Shown: in pieces, positions 1 to 12,810 of the stretch
How positions within the stretch are numbered: position 1 is the first letter of the stretch
Layout of the letters: every line of letters begins with the position of its first letter
Source of the DNA: Hawksworthiomyces lignivorus
Taxonomy: Eukaryota > Ascomycota > Sordariomycetes > Ophiostomatales > Ophiostomataceae
NCBI GenBank assembly: GCA_002917075.1
Contig: NTMA01000080.1
Span: 62,001 to 126,000, forward strand
DNA: 64,000 nt
Reading direction: 5' to 3'
Made by a program: the position numbers and the translations under genes
The notes under the pieces: model-generated
Databases searched by the model: none
What the model was told of the DNA's origin: nothing
Seen by the model: only the letters and a program-made list of their open reading frames with translations

Positions 1-479
1 GTAACATATTGGTTTGAGTGATATCAAAAACATTCTTAAAATCTTTTAACTTTGTCGGAATTTGGAATCGATTAGGTCTCGACTTCGATTCGTCGTCGAA
101 CGAGAATTTCTTTCGATCTTCTTTAATATATAAAGTATCTATTTTCGGAGTTATTACTACGACGTATATTTTCGTCGTATTTTTGATTTCTCGAAAGAAT
201 CTCGTGGTTGATACAGTCTCGATTTTGGCTTAAGATACTTCGAACTATTATTGATTCCTTTAAAACACCAAATACAATTACAAGTTCTTGATCGTAACTT
301 GTGAAAGTATTACGAGACTTACGTTTGGTTCTTTAGATCGATTAATTACGATACACTCTTGTACGATACGACGTTAAGTCTCTCTAGAGTCGATCAAAGT
401 GATAAAGACTTTCCATACTTTATATATGAGAATTCTTTCGTCGTTGATTATTTCGAAAGAGAAGGAACTCTTATTTGAT

Positions 480-1939
480 TCTTATAAAACTCATGTTCGT
501 ATATATTGGATTTCTATTAAATCCGTCTTTACGTCGATGTCTAAGTTTTCGGTTATCTCGACATCGTATCGATCGTGAATCGTGATCGTAGTGTTTAATC
601 GAATTTCCACCTTTAAGTGTATTCGTATTACAAAGTCGGGATTCTCTCTAAGTGTTATTCGTTTTTTGACTTCGTGACATTTTGGACAATTGTTAAGTTC
701 GGACAATCTCTTAAGTAATATCTTAACTTATAACACTTGAAACAACAATTCTCTTTTATGTCGACCGAGTCTGACGAAAGTCTCGAAGATGAAACTCTCT
801 TTGATTCTTTTTATTATCGATTATACTCCGATTTTTCGAGTTGATCATTTCTTCGAGAACGGTAAGAGATCGTCGAATCGTCTCGTTTTGGGTTTTTATC
901 GTCTTTAGGTCGTTTGTTTTTCGAATCGTTAGACTATATTCGTTTTTTGTCCTTTTGTTCTTTGTTATACCGACTCCGTTTCCGTTTTTGCGATTAAGTT
1001 TCTTTCCAAATACGTTTTATTCGATCGAGTATATCGTGTTTCGAGGTCGAGTCGGTGATGTTATACGTGATTATTACAAGTTTTAGGTTTTGGTATAAAC
1101 TTAAGTAGAATACGTCTTTACGAAATTGTTTAGATAATTCTACGATTTTCGTTTTTAAGATATTTAGATAAATATTAAAGTTAATCGAGTTTTGATCGAT
1201 TAGTTGTCGAATCTTAAAATATTTCGTTATAGTCACTAACGTAACGTTATCGATTTTCGACGATAAAAAGATAATTTATTCTTCGAACGACTTTTAATCG
1301 TTTTCAACATATTTTCTTTCCGACTCGTTAGATTGATTTCGAATAAATTGATTTTATTGTTATTTATATCGAATGTTCATATTTGTCAATGTTTTTATGA
1401 TTTTCATATAGTCACGACGATATCGAATCGAGACCGTTTCGAATATTAGTCTCATCGATGAGATCCAATCATTGTATTTTTAAAATATAAATATTTTTAG
1501 GAATTTGTTCGGTAAGTCGATGAATACGTCTTTTATTTTCGAAAAAGAAGAGTTTCGAACATATCGGTTATGTCTCGATGTTCGGTCGCGTTTGTTACGA
1601 GTTGGTCTCTCAAACCGGTTTTTCGTATTTGTTTGATCGTTTGATTTCTTCGATGAATCTTGTTGTCGTATAACTCTTTTGAGTCGACGAGTTTTTTGAC
1701 ATAAGTCGTTTAGTTTTTGTAGTTGATTATATTATTCACGAGTCTCTTCTAATTGTAAATCGATTAATTACGAGTCGATTTGTACGAGATCCGTTAATGG
1801 TTCTATTATCGAGATTGATTCGACAAGGTCTACCTTTTTCGATTATTGTCTCGACGACTCGTCTTCGATCGTTTGTCGAGTCTCCGTCGTCTCTATATCT
1901 TTCACGATTCCACGAGACGCTCTGTGTGTATCTGTCATG
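480..1939 (-). pseudogene. Decayed gag gene of element Z
   Basis: Reading the minus strand from an ATG at 1,939 gives a mostly open frame with a charged, coiled-coil-like N-terminal part and several TAG/TAA stops. Near 1,236-994 is a gag-like stretch (QFRKDVFYLSLYQNLK) typical of the capsid region of fungal LTR elements. Near 690 a CPKC pair may be the remains of a zinc knuckle. The stops are what G:C-to-A:T mutation of Trp, Gln and Arg codons would give. It is not functional. The gag assignment rests on motif style and on position just inside the LTR. Confidence 0.5.
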
Positions 1940-1983
1940 TTCGTTGGTTTTTTCAGGTAATTCGGGGACAGAAGGTTCAAAAT

Positions 1984-2239
1984 TGTTAGAGAGTACGGTG
2001 AATTAGGTGAGAAAGTACAAAGAATAGAGGTAGATTCTTAACAGAGACTAGTTGAGAGATTATTCACAAGATTGAACCTTAAGGTTCCAAGTTTCAATTA
2101 GGGTCTCCAAACGACTCGAACGTTTTTTATGATAGTTTCGTAGGGGGCTCGCGGCCACTGTTCGCGGTCCCCGCACTTGTCCCTCTCGTACTTCATTACG
2201 TACTCTTTGACTGTTCGACCCTGTGGTTGTCTCATAACA
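1984..2239 (-). repeat. Probable 5' LTR of element Z
   Basis: On the minus strand it begins TGTTATGAGA. On the plus strand the left edge begins TGTTAGAGA, giving matching inverted ends. The length would be 256 bp. It contains a GC-rich island (about 2,140-2,180) that retains GpC. The left boundary is inferred from the inverted ends only; no second LTR copy is in the window. Confidence 0.45.
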
Positions 2240-2244
2240 TTCTC

Positions 2245-5100
2245 GTCTTAAAATTTTATTCGTTATTTTTAAAACGTTGAAATAATGATTAATATTTTTT
2301 TATTATATATAGAATAATTGACTTTTGTAAGTTTTAACTTTTTTGAGTAATAAATAATAAAATACCAAAGTTGATTTTCGTTTTATTGTAATAATATGGT
2401 TTTTATTATATAACCAAACGAGTTTATTTCGATTATCGTAAATCTTTTTGGGATTTAGATCGTTAATATCGATATTATAATCGTTATTTCTTTTAAAGTC
2501 TCGAATATCTTTTAATATATTATTATTTAAATAAAATCTTATTTTTTATGTATAAATTTTGTAAACATTATTATTAGTTTCGAATAATATAATACAAATT
2601 TACGATAAAATCTTATAAATTTTAAGAAATTTTATATTTTCTTAATCGATTTAGAAAATTGTTATATTCGAATAGTTTATATTTTCGTAAAATCGATAAT
2701 AAAACCAATTTTTAGTCAAATAATATATTTTAAAAACTTTAATTTTAAAATTACGAATTAAGTTTTTCGTATATTTATTTAAAGGTTTATTTTTTATAAT
2801 CGGTCGATAACGTTTTATACGACGATTTAATGTTTTATTTATATATCATTTATATAAATAACAACGTTATTAATAAATGTTATTATATCGTAATTTAAAT
2901 GTTCTTTTAATATTATATTAATATATTATTAAAAAGTAATCGATATATCGATAAAATCAAACAAAGTTATCAATTATTCGTATAAACTTATATATATATT
3001 AAAAACAATTTTTCATTTATTTTTTTTTCGTATTTTGATTTTATAAAACATCAAGATTATATCGACTTTGAATATTTATCGATATTTAATTATTATATAT
3101 AAAATTTCGATTATCAAAAACAATGAATAAATATCTCTTTTTGTTATATTATTCAATTTTCGATAATTGACACAAAAACATAAATTTTCATTTGTCTTTT
3201 ATATAAATAAAACAAAAACATTTATCAATAATCGATTAAATTAAATCAACCTTTAATTTAAAAGTTTCAAGATCGTTTTTCGTATTATTAAGAGTTTCTC
3301 TTTAAATCAATGATATAAAAAATTATTAAGTATAAATATCTCTTCTTTGTCGTTATTTCTCTTAATATTAATCTCGTAATTTATCTTTAATCATCGTAAT
3401 AATAAACTTTGTATTTTTTTTCGGTTAAATACGTCGATCTTATTATAAAGTCATTTCGAAAATATAATCTCGATTTCGTTTAAAGATTCTAAAATCTTTT
3501 GTTTTCGAAGAATTTTTTATATATCTTTTAAGATAACTCTATTAATATAAATAACTTTATTTTTATTATTTAATCTTCGTATCGTCGTCGTCGATATCTC
3601 GACGATTATTTTCGAGGAATAATGTTTTTTTTTATATATTAATATAATGATTTTTCAACGATTGATTTGTAAAAGTTCTTTTATTAAATCGATTATTATA
3701 TTAAATTTATTTATTTATTCTCATTTAAAGATTATTTCGTCTTTTTAGTCTAAAACGACGTACGTTTATAAAGATATTATATATTCTTCGATATTTAATT
3801 ATAATTAAATAATTCTCAAAATCGTTGACTTTATTTAATCGTCGTTTGATATCACGACTTATTTAAGACAACGAACTTTTATTTTTATTATCTTTAAACG
3901 ACGAAATATTATAAAACGTTTCGATATCATATACGTAATAAGACACTTTATATCAATAAAGATTTAAATATTGTATCGATTATTAATTATAACATTTAGA
4001 TATATGTTATTGGTGTCTATTCTCTATCTCTTTCGTTATCATCGTTATATTAATATTTATTTTCGTTTTTTATTAAGATTTACGTAAAGAGTTAGTCTTT
4101 TTCCGAGTCCGAAACCTTTAATATTAAACGAGGTTTTAACGATTTTGTATCGTTTTTCCGACGAGACTACGTCTTCGCGACCCACGATCCTCGTTGATCT
4201 TTCGTGATCTTGTTCTTAAAACAATTTTTTTTAATATATCTCAATTATTTACACTTATAACAAGTTCGACACTTTTCTCTTTTCGACGTATTCGTTTCTC
4301 CGACGTGGATATTTATAAATTTTAGAGAATTTTGTCGAAGTCGTTTTATTTATTTACAACGACCGTTGTCGAATAACTTTAAAAACCTCGGTCGAAAAGT
4401 GTTTTTTCGGTTTCTTCAACGACGTTCGTCGAATCTCGAGTCGACTAAAAACAATTACGTTTTGTACTTTTGATACGAGTTAATAGTCGAAACTAAGATT
4501 GTCGTAACGACCATTTCTCGATTTAACGCGTTTTCGAGGTATTCGATAAAGGTTCAATTCTCGACCGTTACGGTCTTACTTTAAAAAAATAAACTCTCGA
4601 AACGAGAAAGGAAACTGACAAAGAATTCGTCTTCCTTTTATTTAAAAGAACAAAGTTGGTCTCTTGTTCGCGTTTGTTCGTTAAAGTTTGTGTATATTGA
4701 ATCGAGGTAATCGAGGAACTCTGTCGACACGTTTTCGTCGCGACGACTGTGTACAAATGTTTTAGTCGTTATTTGTGACGTTTTCTCGAAACGTGAAAAG
4801 ATATAAAAAAATTAGACATTTAAATTGTCCAACGACGATTTATTTATTTTTAACTTAGTTTTCATCTTTATACGTCAATTCGGATAATCCTTTCTTTTTT
4901 CCGAAAACTTCGATACGTTTGATAGAATTGTTTTTAGACGTTTGGTCGACGTCTCTTCAATCGTCGAAGAAGTAAGAGGTCGTATTTTAAATTTCGACAT
5001 AGTCGTTCTTTCATATTTTGTCGACAAAGATGTTCACACTTCTCTCTCGTATGTCAAAGTCGTTTAAAGTTATCTGATTTACTCTACGTTTCGTTCTTGG
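2245..5100 (-). pseudogene. Decayed gag-pol of gypsy element 1
   Basis: The minus strand carries a degenerate zinc-knuckle region at about 4,220-4,300, positionally matching the clearer one at 18,980-19,060 in element 2. Downstream is a reverse-transcriptase domain. Around 2,860-2,900 the catalytic motif reads FINNVVIY where Ty3/gypsy enzymes have a YxDD motif, so both Asp are read as Asn, as G:C-to-A:T mutation would produce. Numerous stops make it non-coding. Integrase would lie left of the element Z insertion. Confidence 0.6.
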
Positions 5101-5517
5101 TCCTTCTCTCGTTGTCGTTGGTTGTCCTTTTGTTGTTTTGTCAACGTTTGGAGACTCGTGTTTATTTAAGTCATTATAGTCATTAGTTGTTATTTCGGAG
5201 TAAACGTTATGGTCTGTTATTCTCCGACGTTGTTCATAGTCGTGTACTATTCGATCGATCGTCGTCTAATCGTCAAAATAAGATATATTTCGTTACTAAG
5301 TCGTCGTCGTAGATTTACTATTACCAATTACTCAGGTTAAACTTTTATTAGTTTTGTTTAATCTTTTGCGTACGTGATCAAGTGTCCATCGATCCGTTGT
5401 CGACTCTTCGACTCTTTCGTCTCCGTAGCCCGGTTACCGTACCGAATGTCCCGAAAATAATATGGAACCTTACCGGTTCCGTGATCGATGTACCTAGGTC
5501 GAAGATCTTTAGTCTAA

Positions 5518-5799
5518 TGTAAGGGGTCTATTGACAAGGAACACAAGAAAGCCCTAAGACAATAGTATAGGCCTGATTGAACGAAAGACTAAAGATATAG
5601 AAGAAAGGAGACTCTCTTTCGACTTTCAGGAGCGAAGCTTCTGACTAAAGTAGGGGCTCTCAGGGACAAATGGGCCGGTGGGCCGATAGGTCGCCCGAAC
5701 GACCGACTACCTTCCTCCCCGGTCCCCCTACTGAGTCCGCCAGTCTGGCCTTTGGTCCTGGACTCGTCCTGGGCCACCCTCGGGCCCTAGTCCGTTACA
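5518..5799 (-). repeat. 5' LTR of gypsy element 1 (LTR copy A)
   Basis: This 282-bp copy begins TGTAAGGG and ends CGTTACA on the plus strand, so TG...CA ends and TGTAA/TTACA inverted ends are visible. It aligns over its whole length with 20,231-20,511 and 14,753-15,033. It retains many GpC dinucleotides, unlike the element body. Confidence 0.85.
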
Positions 5800-6760
5800 G
5801 TTGTGACGATATCTTCGGCGGTAACGATTTGACTGACGAAGATCTGTGAGTCGTTGGTTATCGTATTCGGAGAAAGTGTGACGGAGAATGTAGGAAAAAA
5901 ACGAGTGTTTAAGAGAACGGCCTTTTCGGCGTAGAACGTGGTCGCGGAGTCGTCGCTTCGTCGAAACGACGAAAGATTCGGTGAAACGGTGGATATATAA
6001 CTACGTAACCTTGTTTATTTTTGAATAATCTAAAGACGTATGAATTATGAGTCAAAAGAGTCTAATAGTTGTCGTCAATGTTTCGTATTAGTTTGTCGTA
6101 ATGTACGACGTTGAGTCTTTCTGGTCTCTCGTACGACCTCTTTCGTCTCTCGAGAGTGGTCTTCACGACGACGTCGTTGTTCGACCTGTCGGAGGTTATG
6201 TGTGGTTTGTTCGATATAATTGTTCCAACCGGGGTAACGGAACCCGTGAAGTGGTCTTTTGGTCGACGTCGACGTTTTAACGATATTGTTTAGTTTCGTG
6301 ATAATCTGATTTATTTGATTTTCGAACTTCGTAATCGTAGTGGTCATTAGTAGAGATGTGACAAATAGTTGTAAACTTAGTTTGATCATCGTCTCGACGT
6401 TCATTCGGGTCCAACTAAAGTCTTTGTTTGGTGTCGGAAGTAGTAATGTCTCAAAGATACAATCTTGTGACTTATGGTCAAAGTCTGACCAATCGTAGTT
6501 GTCGTATATAGTCTATAATGTCGAAGTGGTTTATATATAGTCTATTGTGGAGATATAATCTATATTGGTTTTAGAGTCTTTAAACTTCTACGTAATCGTA
6601 CCGAGAGAGATTAAGAGATTTAAACCCTACTTTTTTATAAGGATTATAAGTAAATCGGTCTCGGAAGACCGACGTTTATATAAATCTCAGTCGAAATAGT
6701 ATAAGTTGATATCTCTTATTAATAATACATTGTAATTTTGTAAAAGACGATGAACCAATA
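5800..6760 (-). mobile_element. LINE fragment, part 3 (endonuclease C-terminus and linker)
   Basis: On the minus strand this continues the LINE reading frame interrupted at 14,021. Just inside 6,760 comes a block of the form LLIxDxN, matching the LLGDFN motif of LINE endonucleases. Further on (about 6,404-6,075) a sequence around PLHGFRYPGWNNYIEQT resembles the basic linker before the LINE reverse transcriptase. The reverse transcriptase itself would be left of gypsy element 1, outside the window. It is non-coding now, with many stops. Confidence 0.65.
6756..6760. repeat. Target-site duplication CAATA of the chromodomain element (partner at 14,016-14,020)
   Basis: CAATA precedes the 5' LTR and the same five bases follow the 3' LTR at 14,016-14,020. 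Removing the element and one copy rejoins the LINE reading frame. A 5-bp duplication is usual for Ty3/gypsy integrases. Confidence 0.9.
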
Positions 6761-7263
6761 TGTTACGAAATAGGACGTAAGGACCTAAACTAAGACCTTA
6801 AGAAAAAGACGATAAAATGTGACAAAATAATTGTACTAATATATTAATAGAAATAACACCATGAGAGACTAACACCAATAATATATTAAAATAAACAAAT
6901 GTACCACACGAACTTAAATACTAATAGAAATACTATACTAAAAAGATCACGTAACTAAACTTCATACGAGAAATGAAATTTGGTATAAAGTTGGAATGAA
7001 TTTTATACGGAATATAAAGTTAGGTATAAAGTACGAATAAAGTTGTACATTTATATAACTGTACATTCTTTACCTAAATAACTTAAATAATTTACGGTAA
7101 CGATTCAGTCGTTATCGTTTGTCTGAATCTTGAGACTTACACAAAACACTTTTCTACCATTTAGTGTCTTTATTGTATATATTGATATATTACGTAGTTT
7201 TTACTTAGAACATAAACGTTAGACTTGATCACTTTATACATTGTTTATTGTAGTTTTGTAACA
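6761..7263 (+). repeat. 5' LTR of the chromodomain element
   Basis: 503 bp, TGTTACGAAA...TTTTGTAACA. It aligns end to end with 13,513-14,015; differences are mainly transitions. No convincing tRNA-type primer-binding site was recognised immediately downstream. Confidence 0.92.
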
Positions 7264-7699
7264 ACAATAACGACTCTTGTTCAAACCTGACAGTGTATTA
7301 ACTAGACAATATCTTAATACTATGTCGAAAAAGTAAGTTATTACAAGTTCTTCGAGAGTCTCAATCACTCTAGTTACGTCATTCATCTTTACCTAATAGG
7401 ATATATTAATCTTGTAACGGAAAATCAAATAACTCGAATCCGAGAAAGTCGTTTTGGATAATAAGGTCGTCATAAAAACAAATAAGACTACATATCTCGA
7501 AAATCTTATTATTTAACGAGGATCGATACGTAATTCGTTGAAAGTCAATATGTTTGACAAGTTCGACGACATTTAAGTTAATTTGAGAGTCTTTCTTACG
7601 TAATTACGTTTATATTTGACGTATTAATCGATTAATATGTTAATCGAAGAGTTTGACAAAGTATTTATCATTATAGATTATCTAAAAAGACTTGTGACG

Positions 7700-8290
7700 A
7701 TATAGACAAAGTCTTATCTTACGGATTTTTTAGACAACAAAACAAACCTAAACGATATAATGAAAGACACAAAGGAAATATTCGAAAACTACGACAACTT
7801 CGTGAATGAACTCAAGAAAGCCTTCGAGAACTCAGACATCGACCGAGAAAACGAAAGAAAACTATTCAAACTTAGACAACTCGGATCAATATCGTAATAT
7901 GTTAACGAGTTTAGACGTCTTATAACGATAATAGACTAAGACGACAAACTTACGATAATACAATTTTATCGAAATCTGAAGAAATTTATCAAAAACGAAA
8001 TTAATAAGATAAATCGACCAAATAATTTGACAAATTATATAACAATGATAATACGAATCGATAAACGATTATACAAACGAATATAAAAAAAGAAAAAAAC
8101 GTATCGAAACGATTATTACAAGAAAAAGGAAAACAAACCCAAATAATACGAAGACTTTATATAATTAGACCAGATTATTCAAGAAATCAAGAAAGAAATG
8201 TGTAAATGTTATAATTGTGATAAAATAGAACACTTGGTCAGAAAATGTAAGTTAAAGAAAAAAAACATTTAGAAAATCTCTAAATCTAAA
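7700..8290 (+). pseudogene. Decayed gag of the chromodomain element
   Basis: The plus strand around 7,750-7,900 reads as a capsid-like stretch rich in Phe, Leu, Glu and Arg. It is followed at about 8,196-8,250 by a nearly intact zinc knuckle of the form C-x2-C-x4-H-x4-C (CYNCDKIEHLVRKC). Stops interrupt it. The cysteine codons are all TGT, as expected if TGC was converted at GpC. Confidence 0.75.
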
Positions 8291-9479
8291 AAAATTGTTC
8301 AAATACGAATAAACTTTAATCACAATTTAATGAATTGAACAATATATTACGACGACAATTGTATAATATATCGAAATAACAAAGACGAAGTTAAATGGTA
8401 TTTTCAAACTCGAACTATCAAAATGATATAATATAAATTAACGATATTCGAGAAAACCATAAAGATGTTTGAAAAAATAAACCTCGAAAATCGTACGAAC
8501 TCAAAAGAAGTAAGTATAAAAGAAGACTCCGAATCAGATATTATACTTGTTAAATTAAGAGAAAAAGAATATGAAATATTATATTAGACTTAATATAGAA
8601 AATACAAATATCATATACATTAATACGATAAATTTCTAAAATTAAAAGTTTGATCCGAATAAAGATACTTATACGACATTAACGACGAACGATTTTAACT
8701 ATATTCGATTTACGATACGAAACTTACGTATATATAAGAAAAACAAAAAATGTAACAGAATTAGAAGAATATCCCGAAAGAAATTATTATAATCACTAAA
8801 AACGAAGATAAATGAGATTATAATCTAAAAATAATAATACCAAAAATAAAGTTTTAATACGAATGAAAAAACGTCTTTTTGTTCGAAAAAAAAATATTCG
8901 AAGAAACAAAGACCATTTATCAGTCATATATCAACAAAGAAGAAATAAACATCAACGAATTATCCAAATAAAACCAAGAAATTAATAAATTATACGAAAA
9001 AGATGATATTGTTAAAGATTATGATTAAGATATTTTATAGTTTGATTGTAAAAAACCAATATACGAAATATATATATCTTATAAAGTTTTGACATAATAC
9101 AAAAAACAAATCAAAAAACAAATAATTCAATATTACAAAAGACCGTTTCGACCACAACCTAAAAACCACCTCGACTTCGAAAACAAAATTACGTACAACT
9201 TCAACGACAATATAGACTTATAACGATCTTACATTGTCAATTACGATATAAGACCATTAATTCATATCGACGTTAAACGTTAATAAAAAAGAGAATTCCG
9301 ACTCGAACGAACAAAAACGAATAGAAAAAAAGAAGAAGAATGACAAGAGAGAATTAAAGTTCGACGAAAACAACGAAAGACAAAATAGATAAAAAACGAA
9401 CCTAGTCTATTGTAATAAAACGACAATACAAACTTGACCAAGACAAAATTCTAAAAAACATTGACTTCGAAGAAAAACA

Positions 9480-12400
9480 ATTAATCATACTCATCATTAT
9501 CAACAAACGACATTTTAACATCGTAATCGACTCAAACGTCGAAAAAAATTATATCGTACCAAAATACGTAAACTATAAAAAAAGACCGATTCCTTGACAA
9601 AAAAAGAAAGAACCCTACCCTATAAGAAACTTCGAGGAAAAAAGAACAAACTACGACGATGATTTAATGAAACGAAAAACACTAACGATTATTATGAAAA
9701 TATTAAACAAAAATATAACGATTACGTTCGACATTATAGACCTAAAAGACACAAAAATTATATTGAGACTTTCGTAATTGAGAAAAGAAAATCCTACGAT
9801 TAACTAGACTATTAATTAGATAAATTTTCAAGATACGAGAGTTCAAAAAACAATTATCAAGACTTTAAGTACGTTAATAAAAAAAAAACAGAACGAGATT
9901 CGTTATGTACCAAAATAATATTATAAGTATAAAGAATTATAAAGATACGAACTAGAAACAAAACTATCACAATATGGATCTTACGATTACAAGATTCTAT
10001 TACGAAAAAAAACGATATTAGATTTTCAAAAGATATATCCTTTTAACGAAGACAAGTTCGTAGTTTTAAAGAAATAGTTGGACGAAAATCTAACGAAGAG
10101 ATATATCAGATCTTTATAATCATTTGTAGAAACATTAATTTTCTTCGTACTAAAGAAAAATGACGAATTAAGGTTTTGTGTAAATTATTAATAATTAAAC
10201 GAGATAACTATTAAGAATTAGTATTCGTTATTTATTATAGACGAAATACGAGATCGATTACAAAAGACAAAATGGTTCACAAAAATCGACTTAAGAGAAA
10301 TATATAATTTTATCAAAATCGTAAAAGACGAAGAATGAAAGACGATCTTTCGTATTAGATACGAACATTACGAGTTTTTAGTTATATTATTCGAACTAAC
10401 TAATACACCGACGTCGTTTTAAGAATTAATTAACGACGTATTTAAAGAATACTTAGATATATTTATAATAATTTACTTAAACGATATATTAATATATTTA
10501 GAAATATTAAAAGAACACTAAAAGTACATATATTAAGTGTTATTAAGAATAAAGAAACACTTTTTCTTAATCAAGATCAAAAAGTATAAATTCTACATTT
10601 AAGAAACCACGTTTCTAAAATATATATTAAAACCAAAAAAAATAAAAATGAACTCTGAGAAGATCAAAACAATATTAAAATAACTAATACTCTAAAATGT
10701 CATCGATATACGAGTCTTTATTAAATATATAAGATTTTATCGAAAATTTATTAAAGAATTCAACGACATTATTATATTTATAATAAATATGACTAAAAAA
10801 AACATACTCTTCAATTAGATCCGAACCCAACAAAAAACATTTGACGAAATCAAAAAAAAAAATAACGTTAAAATCAATTATAACAAAAACCAACCTAGAA
10901 AAACCATACGAAATAAAAGTTGACGTTTTAGAAAAAACGTTAAAAGAACAATTATTTTAAAAAGACAAAGACGAGAAATTGTACTTTGTAATATTCTTTT
11001 TAAAGAAAATTAATAAACTAGTACAACGATACTCGGTCCACGACAAAGAACTTATGACAATAGTGAAGATTATGAAAGAATAAAAAATATACTTGAGAGA
11101 AACCAAATATTCGGTCAAAGTCTTTACAGATTATAAAAATCTTATATACTTCGTTTATAATCAAAAACTAAATAAACGACAAATCAAATGAGTCCAATTT
11201 TTATTGGAATTTGATCTACGAATAAAATATCAAAAAGGAAAAAAAAACAAAAAAATTAACGTATTAAGTAAAAGAAGTAACTATAACGACATCGAAGAAA
11301 TTACGAAACAAATATTTGATTAATAGTTAAACGAGATTTTTATAATTAGGATTATGAAAAAGGAGTTCGGTTTCGAAAAAAGACGAACGATTATAAAAGA
11401 AGTTTACGAGAATCTCATAAAAGGATATTTCGGAATATTTAAAACAACGATAAAACTAAGAGAAAGTTATGATATAATAAGATGGACCAACGACATTATA
11501 AATATAATAACGAAATGTAATATATATAAAAGAATTAAGAACGAAGAAAAGTATAAACTATATAGAAAGTTGAAGTTATTATTTATTCTAAAAAAACTTT
11601 GGAAATCAATAATATAAGACTTTATTATTAAATTATCTTTGTTAAAAGAACTCGTCATCGAGACTAAATATAATAGTATATTCGTTATTTATAATCGATT
11701 TACTAAATATGTTTATTTTTTATTATTTAAGAAAAGTCATTTGTCGAAAGATTTGACTTATTTTTATTTAAAATACATTTTCGTAAATTACGAATTCTCA
11801 AAAGATATTATTAACGATAAAGAAATCATTTTTACGAATAACTTTATTATTAAATTAATAAAATAATTACAAATTAAACAGAAACTTAATACGACGTTTC
11901 ATCTACAAATCAACGAAGAGAACGAAAGAATAAACCAAATCCTAAAAGAATATCTAAAAACATTTGTAAATATAAATTAAAACAATTAGGTAAAATGGTT
12001 ATTTATAACACAACTTATGTACAATAGTTCGATATATTCAAGTACGAAAAAGACATCATTTGAGACTAATTATAATTATTAACTATATATAAACTACTAT
12101 TTACAATTAAACAATATACTAATAACGATCAATATAACACAAATAATGTGGAAAATTCATATAAAATTACGAAAAGAATTAAAGAAAGTATAATAATAAT
12201 AAAAACATTAAATAAATAAACACAAAATTAAAAGACCAATCCTGAAAAAGAGAGATAAGATTTATCTAAAATATAAAAACATTCGAATAAAACGATAAAA
12301 CAAAAAATTAGACTTTTACAAAATTGAATTTTATAAAATCAAACAAATAATATTAAATGTTAATTACGAATTACGATTATCAAAAAAATCACGAATACAT

Positions 12401-12810
12401 TTAATATTTTATATCTTATTATTAAAACTTATAAATTCCGAAATATCGTTGTTTACGAAAAAGATTATCGAAAAAGTAGACTATAAAGTAAAATACGTTA
12501 TAATTTATAAAAGAAGAAAAGATCGAACGATTAAGTATTTCATTAAATAAAAAGATTATCCGAAGAAAGAAAACACTTAAAAGTTAGTCAATAATCTAAA
12601 ACAAGAAAAGTCCGAAGTATTATAAAATTATTAGATAAATTATTATACAAACGAAGAAATATACGAAATCGAGAAAATTGTCATATATCGATCGAAACCG
12701 ATAATCGAAGAAAAAAAACATAAATATAAACATAAATACTTAATTAAATGAAAAGATTATAACATAAAATACAATATTTGAGAATTATAAATTATTTTGT
12801 TGAAGATTTA
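9480..12810 (+). pseudogene. Decayed pol of the chromodomain element (protease, RT, RNase H, integrase, two chromodomains)
   Basis: At about 9,515-9,570 a protease-like VIDSN segment is seen (DSG/DTG in active enzymes). Reverse transcriptase follows: an RFCVNY block near 10,170-10,190 and YLND at about 10,465-10,480 in place of YLDD. Integrase follows: an H2C2-type region at 11,354-11,617 (YENLIKGYFGIFKTTIKL, then paired Cys) and a catalytic-core stretch at 11,639-11,866. Two chromodomain-like segments close the frame at about 12,459-12,600 and 12,654-12,800. Stops (TAA, TGA, TAG) recur, often at conserved Trp positions such as KWKDY. It is non-functional. Confidence 0.85.
12459..12800 (+). 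other. Tandem chromodomain-like segments at the integrase C-terminus
   Basis: Both segments lie in one reading frame. The first has KIIEKVDYKVKYV, then RTIKYFIK, a stop where Trp belongs, and KDYPKKENT. The second has YEIEKIVIYRS, then YKHKYLIK, a stop where Trp belongs, and KDYN. The pattern (Y/V)E(V/I)EKI...KYLIKWKDY...TWE is that of chromodomains. Chromodomain elements usually carry one; here there appear to be two, separated by roughly 25 residues. Confidence 0.65.

Larger units (their letters stand above)
1..2239 (-). mobile_element. LTR retrotransposon Z, 5' part (partial, runs off left edge)
   Basis: The right end of an LTR element lies at 2,239, where the sequence reads ...CATAACA. 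Directly to the right begins sequence homologous to the internal region of another element (compare 2,241 onward with 17,011 onward), so this element is inserted into that one. To the left is a decayed gag reading frame on the minus strand. The pol region and 3' LTR would lie beyond the window. Base composition is the same GpC-poor, CpG-rich type as the rest of the block. The family (gypsy or copia) cannot be fixed because no reverse transcriptase is visible. Confidence 0.6.
2240..5799 (-). mobile_element. Ty3/gypsy element 1, 5' part (3' part interrupted by element Z and off the left edge)
   Basis: This element is of the same family as the complete element at 14,753-20,511. The LTR at 5,518-5,799, the leader next to it, the zinc-knuckle region and the reverse-transcriptase region (about 2,245-4,200 versus 17,015-18,860) all match with scattered transitions. 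Orientation is minus: LTR, gag, pol from right to left. Homology stops at about 2,240 where element Z is inserted. Its right end abuts LINE sequence at 5,800, so it lies inside the LINE. The left end and target duplication are outside the window. Confidence 0.75.
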
